From contig NC_045147.1 of the NCBI RefSeq assembly GCF_008831285.2, positions 4,056,001 to 4,120,000 on the forward strand: a stretch of 64,000 bases of DNA, given 5' to 3'. The position numbers and the translations under genes are program-made. The notes under the pieces are model-generated. The model made no database searches, was not told the DNA's origin, and worked only from the letters and a program-made list of their open reading frames with translations. Of this stretch, positions 34,138-46,200 are shown one piece after another. This stretch comes from Nymphaea colorata (lineage: Eukaryota > Streptophyta > Magnoliopsida > Nymphaeales > Nymphaeaceae). Numbering within the stretch: the stretch's first letter is position 1; each line of letters begins with the position of its first letter.

Positions 34138-34325
34138 CTTTGAAGGTGGGGAAAGACATTTATTGTGTCATAAGCCTTAACAGGCCAAACTCTGTGCTTT
34201 GGCACGTACCTTTAACTCCAGCCTTCTTATCTTTGAAGGTGGGGGAAGATATTTATTGTGCCATAAGTCTAAAGAGGCCAAACTCTAAGGTTTCGCACAT
34301 ACATTTACCTCCGGCCTTTCAACCA
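34138..34325. repeat. 93-bp diverged tandem duplication
   Basis: CTTTGAAGGTGGGGAAAGA at 34138 recurs as CTTTGAAGGTGGGGGAAGA at 34231, followed by matching TTTATTGTG, CATAAG and GGCCAAACTCT blocks. The copies differ at many positions, so it is old. Confidence 0.8.
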
Positions 34326-35850
34326 TACGTTTCTCTGATTCATTAACTCCGGCCTTATGACCGCCACATCGCCTCAGGTTATCCTCCCGTAAGAGTAACA
34401 GTACATTTTTAAGAAAAATGTATGTGGTTAACACAAGATATATCATGTTTAATTGCTTAAACAAAACGAATGGGTATGATTAACTTTTACAAGCATCATA
34501 CATTTAACAAATGTTAATCTCATCCATAGTCATTATGATTCGAGGGCCCAAATAGCAAGCCATATACACCTTAGGCATGCAGCATATCGGTGGTATGAAC
34601 AAGGAAATTGAATACATAATTGAGGGCCCATCTCAAGATTATAAAAGTAACTCACCAAAAAAAAAAAAAAGAACTTCACTAGTGCTAATTTTACAAAATC
34701 CACATCGATTCAAATTAGCACACACACCACTCGATTAACCATCTAAAAACAAAAATTATACAAAACACATTATTAAGTTAAACCCTAAATATCTAACCTA
34801 ACTCCGTATGTAAACTTCACTAAATACAGTGATATCCCATAATTTGATAACTACCAAGACTGAAAATTGATATTTGGGAAGGTATGCAACCTTCCCATCC
34901 AATTCCGGTGCTGGAAATAAAAATCTCGTCCCTCACTTTGGTTATTTTCATTCTTAAGTTAAAGAGAAAAGCGAAATTGGAAAAGGGAGAAACCTACCTA
35001 TTCGGCCCTTCATGACCTTCCTCTCTCTCCCCCGTCATGTTCTTTACTCACTCGACACACCCTTTTTTCCTTATTTAAGTTATCTTTTAGTTTTATTTAA
35101 GCTAATTAATAGTTATTATTATTTTTTATTTAGCCTACTAGGTGGTGCAACCCAAGTTTAACATATATTAGTTTATGTTTTTTAAAATATTTAAACGATT
35201 CTTCTCAACCACCTATTAAACCCACATTTTGGGTTGATTTGGTTGGTTTTCTAATAACGCCCTCAGGTTTTAGTGATTTTCATGTTCATCATATCATTAA
35301 GTTTGAAACTTCTAAATTTACTTATAAATCAAAGTGTTCTTTTACTGTACACATAACACATTCCACCAGGTACTCAAAAGATCTAGGTGTATTTTTTCCT
35401 TGTTTACCATCAAGATTTCCAATCTAGGTTAAAATGGCAATCTTCCCCCGGTGTTTCATAGAAATCCCTTTTGTACCCCCAAGTACCTTTTAAGTTTTAA
35501 TTGAAAATACAGCTTCCTAATCATGTTCATTAAAATTAAGGGTTTGATTTTCAAGTAATTCGTTTTCTTTTTAAATTAATTAAAATTTAAGTATTTGAGT
35601 TTAGGGGTGGTTAATTAAAATGTTGAACATGTTCATGAAAATTGAGGAATACATTTGAAAGCTTCATTAAAGTATTTGGACGTTAATGACAAGTGGGTAA
35701 AAAGATTGTCTGTTGTGTGGATAATGTTTGTTATGCGATACTTATCAAAGGTAAAAAAAAAAAAGAGTATTTTTACTAGTTGAATGGGTCTCTGTCAGGA
35801 TGACTCTTTTCCCCTTGTTTATGTTTAGCAATCATTGAGATTATTGTAGA
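34326..35850. other. AT-rich spacer, no gene seen
   Basis: No coding, RNA or transposon signal was recognised apart from short poly(A) runs. Confidence 0.45.
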
Positions 35851-37620
35851 AGATGTTGCTCAGCTATGCATGATCATGAGATTGATATCCCTATCTTTTG
35901 CAGGGAAACTGGTAGGACTAAAATGACAATATATGAAATGTTATGATGACATTTGCCAAGGCCAATAACAATTTAACAATATCTCTCAATCATTAGAAGA
36001 TTTTGAGCAACATCCTAGTATGAAAATGAATATGTGTTTTTTTTTCCATTCAATATGAATGAAACTGGGATGGAGGAAATTCATGGCAGAATGGATGGTT
36101 GCAAGGTACTTTTTCCACCAAGTGTCTTGGGCCAACCTTCTCAACTAAGGCTCTTGGGATTTCAACTTGGCACTCAGTTCAGAATAAATTAAGTCCTCAG
36201 AAAAATAGAATGTTAAGTTTTTCTAGAAACCTGTGTTCAAATTAAGTATGTTCTGGTGGCTATGCTAAACTAATGGTTGTTGGCCTTAAAATGTCTTTCA
36301 TTAGTTTGATAGTTGAATAAAGACCTATTTGCCAAATTCTTGGGCGACTCTGATGTCGAGAGAAAAGCCCATTTGATTTCTTGGAACTCTCTTACTCATC
36401 CTGTACTAATGCTATTCAGAAGTATAAATCTTGTGGTGATCAGTGGATGGGGTTTGGGATTGTTGTCAAATTAGTTTGATTTCAGAGTATGATTTTATTA
36501 TTTGGGCTTCCGACGGTTGTCCCATTTCTTCCAAAAAATATATTTGCATAGAATAAGGATCAAAGGAACTGTGGAAAAATTACATGGATTTCAAACTCTG
36601 TTCCTAAAGCTTGTTGGTTTGCACATATTTCTACGCTGGGTCATCTCTCTGGCATCGAGTTGTGTGTGCCCTTTGCCAGGCTGGTATAGAGACAGAACAA
36701 CATTTATGTTTTTCTTGCCCATATGCAAAAGATATTTGGTGGCATGTTGCTGCATGGTTTGGCGCGGCAAAAAGTTCCATCTAAGGACTTCTACGCTAAA
36801 CTCCAGTGGTGGACCAGGAAGCAGTTTATTTGCAGGGAAATGCAAAAATGCTGCTTGTTTTCCTTTAATGCAGTCATTTGGAAGGTTCGGTCTTTTTCCA
36901 TTGGGCCATGTTTGATAGTTTCATGGATCTTAAATCAGACCTTAATCCACGGATATGAGGATCCTCGGTGACAGCAGATCTCGGATCCATCCACGATAAA
37001 CAAACACAACTTTAATGTAGTCATTTGGAAGGTTGTTCATAAAGATTTGGTGAAACCCGTAAAGGATGTTAAAGAAGAGGTTTGGGAGACCCTCTCAAGG
37101 ATTTTTCTGAATAAAAAATGGGAGCCTCAAGTTATAGATGCTATTTAGAAGTGGTTAAAAAATGGAAGTTTTTTCCCCATTTTGGCAGGTGGAGCCATGT
37201 TTTGGATGGTTAAGAGTGATTTGCCTCTTCAGTGATTAGTAGAAGTTAAATGGAACAATTGTGTTATGGACTGATCCTTAAATTTGTTTCTTTCCAGAGT
37301 CATTCTTCTAGTGAGCATGAATTAAGTCTGCCACGAGCTTTAATCAACATGATTTCTTTGTATAACAAGGAAATCTTCGTGAGGTTACCAACAACAAATG
37401 GCATCAGTCAAGGCTTTATACGCTTCAAAAAGGAATTCTATTGTTGCTCACTGGGATCCAGCTAGAACGGAAACCATTTCTGTTTGTGATAGCGGTCGTT
37501 AATGTGACCATTCCTTGTTTCAAAAGAATGTCGAAAATGTTTAGCCTCTGTTTTGTTTTATGTAGATTTCTTTCTTCTCTTCATTCTTTTATTTTTTCCG
37601 GGTAAGCAGGTGGTTTACAA
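35851..37620 (+). mobile_element. Dead LINE 3' part: RT thumb region and zinc-binding zf-RVT domain
   Basis: Plus-strand frames show FAKANNN near 35955 (family ...FAKAN downstream of YADD), then NKLSPQKNRMLSFSRNL near 36185 (family WK-x-R-x-LSFAGR), then a typical zf-RVT block at 36665-36770: CALCQAGIETEQHLCFSCPY with AKDIWWHV after it, the Cys-Cys-His-Cys layout of the LINE C-terminal zinc domain. Stops and shifts abound. It is on the same strand and complements the 5' part at 26,645-28,150. A 123-bp insertion interrupts it. Confidence 0.6.
36864..37034. mobile_element. 123-bp insertion flanked by 24-bp direct repeats inside the LINE
   Basis: A 24-bp sequence beginning TTTAATGCAGTCATTTGG (36864-36887) recurs with one mismatch at 37011-37034. 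The 123 bp between them include GGGCCATGTTTGATAG near the left and CGATAAACAAACAC near the right, which partly resemble the TIRs of the Tourist-like elements. A 24-bp duplication is too long for a normal DNA-transposon target site, so the mechanism is unclear. Confidence 0.5.
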
Positions 37621-39900
37621 CCCATCGCTTGAAAAAAAAACAAAAAGGCCTCAAGTCCCTCGCATTCCCTCTACCTTTAGGGTCTTGGACTGCTTTCGGC
37701 ATCTGTGATGAAAATGCATACCCTTCAACTTGGATATTATGCCCCATCATTTAAGTCAAAGGGACATATTTCCCACTATAATCAAATTAGAAACCGCCTT
37801 AAAGAAACCCCTATCTCGACCAGCTACACTATGCTCCATTGAAGCTCAATCTTTTATTCTTTTACAACTCTCTTAATAAAAGGGGTCTTCCCCAACTATC
37901 TTTCATAAGAAAACTACAAGCAATAACAACTCGAAGTGGAGCCATAAGATGTAGTAGGAGTTGTTTCTCTATCTTTTATGTTGATTTCCAATAGACAAAA
38001 ACAAAAACAAAGAAATCTCCAAGATTTTCCTGACAAACCAAACAGTTGAAATGCCTTTTCTCAAATAGCAAAGCCAACTCCGATTTTATAGTAACACGAG
38101 AGGTATATAGGTGCTGCGAGGGTTGTGAAATGCATTAAATTGAAGACTCTCAATAGAGTCTCAACAATGCATTATGCACCCCGAACTTTTACACGGTATT
38201 GTCCTCGTAGGAGGCACACTTCACTTGCTCTCTTGGAAGAGATGCAAGAATCTGAACTTAACTCCATTATAAATTTGAGTTCCATGTTTCCCATGTTATC
38301 GACTGTTTGCATTTTCCCTTTATTCTACCGATTTCTTTATAACATTCAACACAAGCTTTGTAATGCTTTCGATGAGCCCGTAACAACCGTGCAGCTGATT
38401 CGCCAGAACAGTAACAATGCCCAACACCGATGCTTGAAGGCTTTACTGGCTCCCGTGTGTCAGAACAACTACGACTACTACTCTCTCTCTCTCTCTCGCG
38501 GCACCCCAAAAGCCTGAATTGACGCTCACAATGGTCGAGCTAACGACCGGCCTCATACTAGCAGGATGGCTCACCAGCTATGCCGTACCTTTTGGGCTCT
38601 CGCTCAATTTCATAGGAGTAATGAACAAAAAAGAGATTTGAGGAAATCTCATATCAGATCAAGATCATAGTAAGATTCATTATCTTTACAAAAATACTGG
38701 TTTACTGGCATATGGGCTAAGTTTAGTTCATTCTCTTCTTAGTCAATCCTCAATCCGTTCTTCCCAACAGAGTTAATCAGCTCATGGTGTAAAACGCCCC
38801 ATAAGGTTCAGATGTGGTAGACACTTAAACGCTAGATATAAATAACAAACAATTTTAACCTTTGATTTTTTTTTAAATTGATGGTTGAGAGAAAAACATG
38901 CATAAAACGCTTGTATCTTTTTCTCCTTGTTTTTCTCCCTCAACCATGAAAAAGATCGAGGGCTGAGATAAAAACCAGTTTAAACAAAATATGAACCTTG
39001 GAACGTACTTATAAGCACGAAGTTTATATAAATTATCTTTTAGATTAAGTTATTTTGTAAAAAAAAAATATTTGCCCCAACCCAAGGTTCCTCCTTGGCT
39101 CCTCATTCCATTGAACCAAAAATCCCAATGGCTTAGCTTATGAAGCAAGGAAAATGACTAACATTCTAACGTTGGTATCATTTATCCGGCCAAGCGACCT
39201 CTCATGTTCAAATCTTGTAACAGTCACTGTTACACCCTAGTATGCTCCTCATCTGAGCTGCAATAGGTCCTGAAACAAACTCTGTATATCCTAAGGATGG
39301 TGGGCAAAGGGGCTGTGGCGTTTCTTAGGAGTGTAAGATGAACCATTTACCCTTTAAAAACAAAAAGAGAGAAAACCTTGGCATCATTTGGCCAATAAAA
39401 TATGAATACAATAAAATATGGATGCAAGCGAGAGAGAGGAGTACGGTTAGGTCCAATCATCTTGTAAGAATGTCTGCCACGCTTCATGAGTCAAGAGAGA
39501 GAGAGAGAGAGAGAGAGAGATACCTGAGTAGCACCAAGTAGCAGGCAGACTTCACCTCGCCCACACTGCAGGAGAGGAGCGAAATGTAGCAAGCATATGG
39601 TTCTTAGTGCTGAGAGAAAGAGAAATGTTCGTGGAAGCACCCTAAAACACATTCCGTGTTTGAAAACTGGTTCCCGTCTTTAAGAAAAAGGAATTTTGAT
39701 TCCAGAATTCCACCAACGCCCCGTAAAGTCCATCTTAGGGTTGGGGAAGAAAAGAGGGGAGAAGAAAAGAGGCAAGGGGCAAAAAAATGGAAGACGGATG
39801 GGGATGATAGTTTCGAAGAAAATTGGGGAAAAGAAAACAGGTGAGGGGAAAAAAAGGATGGAGAAAACCACTCATTTTGAAACTGCAAACACACACAAAC
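37621..39900. other. Spacer 3' of the CYP71 gene, no gene supported
   Basis: It contains a short (TC)n near 38481-38496 and a (GA)n near 39494-39520. A 130-codon plus-strand open frame at 38125-38517 has no recognisable family or promoter and is not claimed as a gene. Confidence 0.4.
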
Positions 39901-40100
39901 ACACAGATGTATGAGAGAGAGAGAGATGCCAACAATCAACGAGTTACCAGAAAATAAGGCAAACAGGTTATAAATGTATCCAAGAAACTCGATATCTTAA
40001 CATGTATGTGAGAGACAGAGAGAGATGCCAACCAGAGCTACTTGAAAATTACGCAAAGAATCCTACAGGTTACAAACATCTCCAAGCAACTCATTATGAA
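39901..40100. repeat. Diverged tandem duplication just beyond the CYP71 stop
   Basis: ATGTATGAGAGAGAG...ATGCCAAC at 39908 and ATGTATGTGAGAGACAGAG...ATGCCAAC at 40001 begin two related units of about 95 bp, each with an ACAGGTTA(T/C)AAA block and a CCAAG(A/C)AACTC block. It lies about 150-350 nt downstream of the stop, so it may be partly 3' UTR. Confidence 0.65.
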
Positions 40101-40249
40101 CCAGAAACCATTCCCCCTTCTCCCCCGGACAAACGAAGGAAAGCCCATTCAGCCTTGCCCCAAGAAAGCATGTAAAGGCATGCAATTTTTCACTGTGGGA
40201 TGCTGTAGCGCAATTGGAAAAAAAAAATTAATAATAATACGAAAATGGG

Positions 40250-43200
40250 CTAGGTTTTAGGAACCGTCACATTCAATATCTTTACGTCTTGATATGGCTT
40301 GTCTGCTCTATCTGTCTTCACCTTTTCTACTGCCTGCAAAACCCATAATATTGCAATAAAGGAAATCACAATCACAAATAACAAAACCCACAGTAACAGT
40401 GACGTAGAATGAAGAGCTGTGTTATATGGTTACGAAACACTACCATAGTTGGAAACTGAAGGAATTACCTTGAGTATGTTCATAATAGAAATGAAAAAAA
40501 TAGAGAAGCTCAGTATCGGTTTGTGTACCTGAACTACATCCATGCCCTTTACGACACGGCCAAAAACGGTATGCTTGTTATCCAGCCATGGAGTTGCAAC
40601 AGTGGTTATAAAGAACTGCGAACCATTTGTATTTGGTCCAGCATTTGCCATTGACAGAGTGAAGGGCCTGTCGTGTCTCAAGCTGGAAGAAAACAAAAGA
40701 AACAAAAGTATAACCAATTTGAACTGCATTTTGAACAATCAATAGGACCATTACTATAAAACTTGGCCAAAAAAAGGAGCTAAAACAGCCCGATTCTCCA
40801 CTGTCTCCCACTTGGGTCTAGGCACCTTGGCAACAGTGTTTCAGAATAGATCCACATACAACAAATTGAAGGCTCGTGCCAAATTCTAGTCTTACTGTAA
40901 AAAGCACATCAATGTGAAACTGCAACTCTCTTTCTCTGTAATTGCTTTGTTACCTAATAATCCAACTGCAAAAGAATTAACAAGGCCCGGCAATTGCAGT
41001 GGTCCAAAAGCTAGAATCAAATATTCTTCCAAATAGCCAAAAGGTCAATAGGTTTGTTTGTCCTCTATCTGATCCTAAGCCCTAAATTTCAGGAGGCATC
41101 GAAAGACATCCTAATCCATCACATGAGAACACACTCTCAACATGTACCATGTGTTGCATGTCCATGTTCGATAAGATTATAACATATGCTTGACATTCCT
41201 AATGCATCATCAGAAGCAATATCTGTGAACAGCATGACTAGACCAGGTGTGGTTAAAATGTACCATGACCAAATTTTGGCCCTAGACCCAAAAAATTTTA
41301 CATATTTGATCACAGTAATTTATGCTTGGTAACATATGCACTGTTAGTAAATCGTAATTTCAAGTGCCTCTATTAAGTAACGACCAAATAATTGGCAAAA
41401 GAAGGAAGAAACACCAATAAAACACAATGGTAATGACGTGTTCACTTACCTTTTGTGGAACTCGTCTTCGAACTCCCTTCCCCAAATGGACTGTCCGCCA
41501 GTACCATCTCCTAATGGATCACCAGTTTGAATCATGAATCCTTTAATCACCCGATGAAAAATGAGATTGTCATAATACCCATTCCGACAATGTGTTGTAA
41601 AATTTTCAACTGTCTTAGGGCATTCATCAGGATACAGTCGCATGTGTATGTCTCCAAGTGTTGTGTGTAAGATCTGTGAGATACAAGGAAATGGCAAATC
41701 AAACAAAAACATCAGAGTGATGCCAATAGAAATAACAACCCATCAATTAAATCAGAACTATAACCAGTTCCCAGATTCATGTCACCAAAACTAAAACAGG
41801 ATACATTTACCACCAACAGTGAAAAAGTGCCAATTGGCAAAGCATATAAACCCAAACCATATCATAAAAGATGCATCTAGTTTATCAATTAGACAACAGT
41901 AGCTTGTTACTTGTGTTGTTTATACATATATATACATATATATATATATATATAAACACATTGCTGGACCCGCATCCCCACCCATACTCTACACCTGTGT
42001 GACATAATTTAACCACGTTCCAAGAAACCAAGCATAATACAGTACCCTTGATATTTTTCTTATCAATGTACCTGTGAACATGTCCAGCTTCAGCACAAGG
42101 TTTAAATGAAGGTGAAACTTACCCTACATAAATCTTCACCTGGATGTAGAATGACCATGAGAGGTACTATTCTTTCCCTTTTCTTTCAAGGTGATAGGAA
42201 TAAAAAAGACAAGCTTCAAGGTAACACTTTCAACTATTTTGATTGAACACTAGGTAAATTTTTATCTGAAAGAGATTGCCCTTACTTGGACGCAAACTTA
42301 ACAGCCAAAATTCATCTTTCAACCATCAGCAATTTTTTCTTTCCACATCATAAAGGAGGATTTCTTGTCCCCTTTTTGGTCAGAGTACTAATGTTAAGCA
42401 TGCAATTGCCAAGCACATGCATGCAATTGCCAAGCACATGCATGCATACAGAGATATGGAGAGTGCTGGCTCAAAACCTTACCACACTGTCAGGCAAAGA
42501 TGTGGTTACAGCCTTCCCAATATCAGAAACTGCCATAAGTTCTTCAGGAGGTGGTTTCTCATTGAAGACATCCCTTCCCTTGGTTGCATCTTCAGGCTCC
42601 TCTGGTTCCCTCCGGCTATTAGCAAAAAAAAAAAAAGTATCGTAATCAAAATTAACATTTATTTGCAGATCAAAAACAAATGCAAATTGATTCCACATAG
42701 ACTTCATATATTGACATTTTCAAGTTTCTTATGCAAAATCTTCAACAATGTTTGGTGCAAAGTAAAACTAAATTATAGCCAATGCTCCAAAAGTTATTAA
42801 TAGCTTGAACTGATTTACTTAATCAGAAAAGAATTCACTGTTGGACAACTTTTTTAACAAGCGAAAGGAACAAAAAGGAAAAGAACAAAATTTGCAGCAC
42901 ACATCATGCAGCATATAATTACATCTGTCATCGTGCAGCATATAATTATATTTATCATCATGCAGCACCATCTTGAAAGATAAAAGTCTTGGTTATTGAG
43001 TATGTTAATGTTAATTACAAAATCAACGGTGTCTCCCTAGCAATTGCAGAAGTTTATCACATGGTAATTGATTTATTGTTTCAGATCAAAGCAAGTAACT
43101 TAGGCTCTACTGTTGTTCCACATGCGCTGATAAAGAAAATTATAATGATCAACCGAGAGGAGTGGAGAAGGAAGTTGAGTGCAAATTTGAGAACCTAGCA

Positions 43201-46200
43201 ATTCTAAGGTTCAAAATTAATAAGAGAAAAGACAACAAGGATTAGCATGTCACAACAAGGAAATATATAGTGAACCTGAATAAATATATACGGTGCTTCT
43301 TAAAAGCACAACAAAGTAAAGTGGGGTCTGTCCAGGGCTCTTTGCTCTCGTTAACATTTGCTGAAGCAGCAGGTATTTTCCTAACTTTTTTACTACTTCT
43401 GTCACCTTGGTAAAGAGCAATTTTTAGGAAGCGCTCATTGTTCTCCACCTTTCCAAGAATTCGAGAAACTTTATTTGTCTGCAAGTTGACAATCTGAATA
43501 AAAGGAACAAAGGAATCAGACATCATTAGAGCATTATTAACGATTATGAAAGACTTAAAAAGAACAAAAAACAAACATTGTGGAGCAATCAGCCAGAAAA
43601 TATGTCACGAGTGCAGCCATGGTGTGTTGATGCACCATTTTTCAATACATTCACACACACACTCACACATAAATGCACAAAAAAATATAAAAACTATATA
43701 TAGATAACAACCATAAAAAGTTAACAGTCACAACATCAGGCACACACAACTCAGTACAGAAGAGAGGCCAGTAGGCAGAGACAAAATGATTTGCTGTGAA
43801 AATCAAAGAACGAAAAATTCAAATGAGGACAACCAGATAGTCTTCCCACAGCTCCCATTCCTTGTTGGGGTCCTATTAATTAGGGTAAGGACAAAGCTTC
43901 CCTCTCCCCCTGGCCAACCACACCTAGTTCCCACGGCAGACAAACAAATAGGAGAAGCAACGGTCAAAGAAAGGAATCACCCCACCTTCCCCCACCAGAA
44001 TTTTGTTTTATTTATCTACATGTGCACTGAGTCAGCAGTGGCTAAAACAAACAGGCAGGCTGGCTCTACATAAAACTGCTGATACTCTAAACAAAAACAC
44101 ACTTCTTTGAGTCAATTCAAGAAAGAAATAAGAAATGTTTATGCCATCCGACAATCTATTTTACATTTCAGTTCACCTAGACTCTCACAGGCATGCTTCC
44201 CATTGAGCTAGGTCCATTATCACTTTGGCATTTCATAGGTAGAATCAACCGACAACAAGATCCTGGTCAGGACCCATGTCACTGTACCCCATCAACCTGC
44301 ACTAGGTATTGGTGCAGCTCTAGGTCACCAAAGCAATCGTCACCTTTGATGCATGTAGTCAAAAGCACTCGGACCTTCAAATGGCACCTAGGCGGACCAA
44401 AAATAGTAAATCAAAGAAATATGAAGTGGAAGGAAAAAGGAGAAGAAAAATAAGAGGGGGAAAGGGCAAATTAATGAACAGAAAAAGTAGAAGAGAAAAG
44501 AACTTTATTATTACACTTTCCTACCTGGGGCCTAGATGGCCAAGTGGTACCGCACCTAATAATTGCCTAGCCCAAAGATCCTTCACACGTGCCCTAGCTG
44601 ACACTTGATGCGCAGCTATGTCACATGGGTGCGGGTATGGGTGCCAACACGGGTGGTGGTGCAGACATTGGTATGAGGACACTGCAGTACATATATACAA
44701 ATATATTCTACCTTCACATATATAAATATAGAGATAAGAAGATTTTACGCAAATAACATATAAATTCATTGCCTAATATTCATAAAATATATATACTAAA
44801 CAAAAAAATACTAAAATAAACCATAAACCGAAACATTATAAAAATGAAGTATGTTGTGTCCAGGTAGTGTCCCGTACACGCACCTGTGTCATGTGGTATC
44901 AACACATTAAAAAATGAGAAATCAGAGATTCACAATAACATACTAAGCATCCATAAACTTTAAGCTTTAAGTTTAAAGTGCTTCAATTATATCAACATTA
45001 AGCTTTAAGTTTAAAGTGCTTCAATTATATCAACATTACAAGTTCACAACATACTATGGTTGGCAGCAAGCATCAACTTCTTTACCTATGCACTCTAGGT
45101 AAGAGGAACAATGGAGTCTGTGTGGCTTCAAGGCACAACCATTGCGTCCGGCCAAGTGCACAGGAGGGGGTGTTGCACCAAAGAAACACAATCAGCCTGA
45201 CTAAGACATAACACAGCCTGACTAGGCCAGAACACGGGTCGATCCTACTCAGCAGCCTTAGGCCTTTGACCAACAGACTGGTGTGAGCATGGGCTTTGTT
45301 AGAATATATTGTATTGGGAACCGGGTCCATATATGGACCCGGCCCTATGGGGCACGGATACCGAGGCGGACTCGGTACCCTAGGCGGCACTCTTTCTCTC
45401 CCTCCTATATATTCTTCACTTACATGTAATTGTTGAGTTAAGTGAATATTATTTTCTCTCTCCTAGGGTTGCGGTTTGCCCCTAGGTCAGAGCTTCCCCG
45501 TGGTTTTTCACCTCTTTCTGAGGTTTTCCACGTATATTGTGTGTTCTTTCTCTGCTCTCTCCTTGTGGTTCGTGTTCCTACATGGTATCAGAGCCACCGC
45601 GTGTGAGATCGTTGGTGTGCAAGTAGTGTTTTTTCCACCGTTCACGTGCCGCCTCCGTTGCCGTTTCCAGCACCGCCGCCGACACTGTTCCCAGCGCCGC
45701 TGTTGTTGCTGTTTGCCGTCTGACGCCGTCCAGGAACGCCGCCGCCGTCCATCGTTCCCAGCGCCGCCGTCGTTTTTCCGCCGACCAGGAACGCCGCCGC
45801 CGTGGTTCCCTGCGCTGCCCTGCCCGGCCGCCGTCGCTGCTCCCAGCACCGCCGTCGCCTGGGTTATCGTCGCTGTTCCCAGTGCTGCCCTGCCGCCGTC
45901 GCCTGGGTTAGCTGCGCCGCCGCCGGGTGTCGTGTTTCCGCCGCCGTGGGTTGTGCCCTCTCTACCGCCGGTTGTGACCTTTGGGGATTGCGATGGCTGA
46001 TGCAGCGATGCCCAAGCTTGATGATGCCCTCGACACGGGCAGCAATACCAAGGGTGAGAACTTGCCTGTTCATGTCACCTCCATTCGGCTGAATAAGGAT
46101 AACTATCTCTCGTGGTCTGCTGCCCTAGAAATCGGAATTACTAGTCGTGGTCGCCTGCACTATATCACTGGGGAGAAGCCTGCACCTTCTAAAACTGATT

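Noticed and set aside
38125-38517. 130-codon plus-strand frame
   Set aside because: No family, weak composition signal, and ends in a TC microsatellite; treated as chance.
39140-39240. Possible tRNA-derived A/B-box pair (TTAGCTTATGAAG ... TGTTCAAATC)
   Set aside because: Boxes are imperfect and there are no element ends or tail; too weak to call a SINE or tRNA gene.
44525-44590. tRNA-like A-box (ATGGCCAAGTGG) suggesting a SINE
   Set aside because: No matching B-box at the right distance, no poly(A)/T tail and no flanking duplication.
45476-46000. Long plus-strand open frame through the copia LTR and leader, overlapping gag
   Set aside because: It has no ATG in frame (it would start at TTG). 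It is a by-product of the GCC-rich leader.
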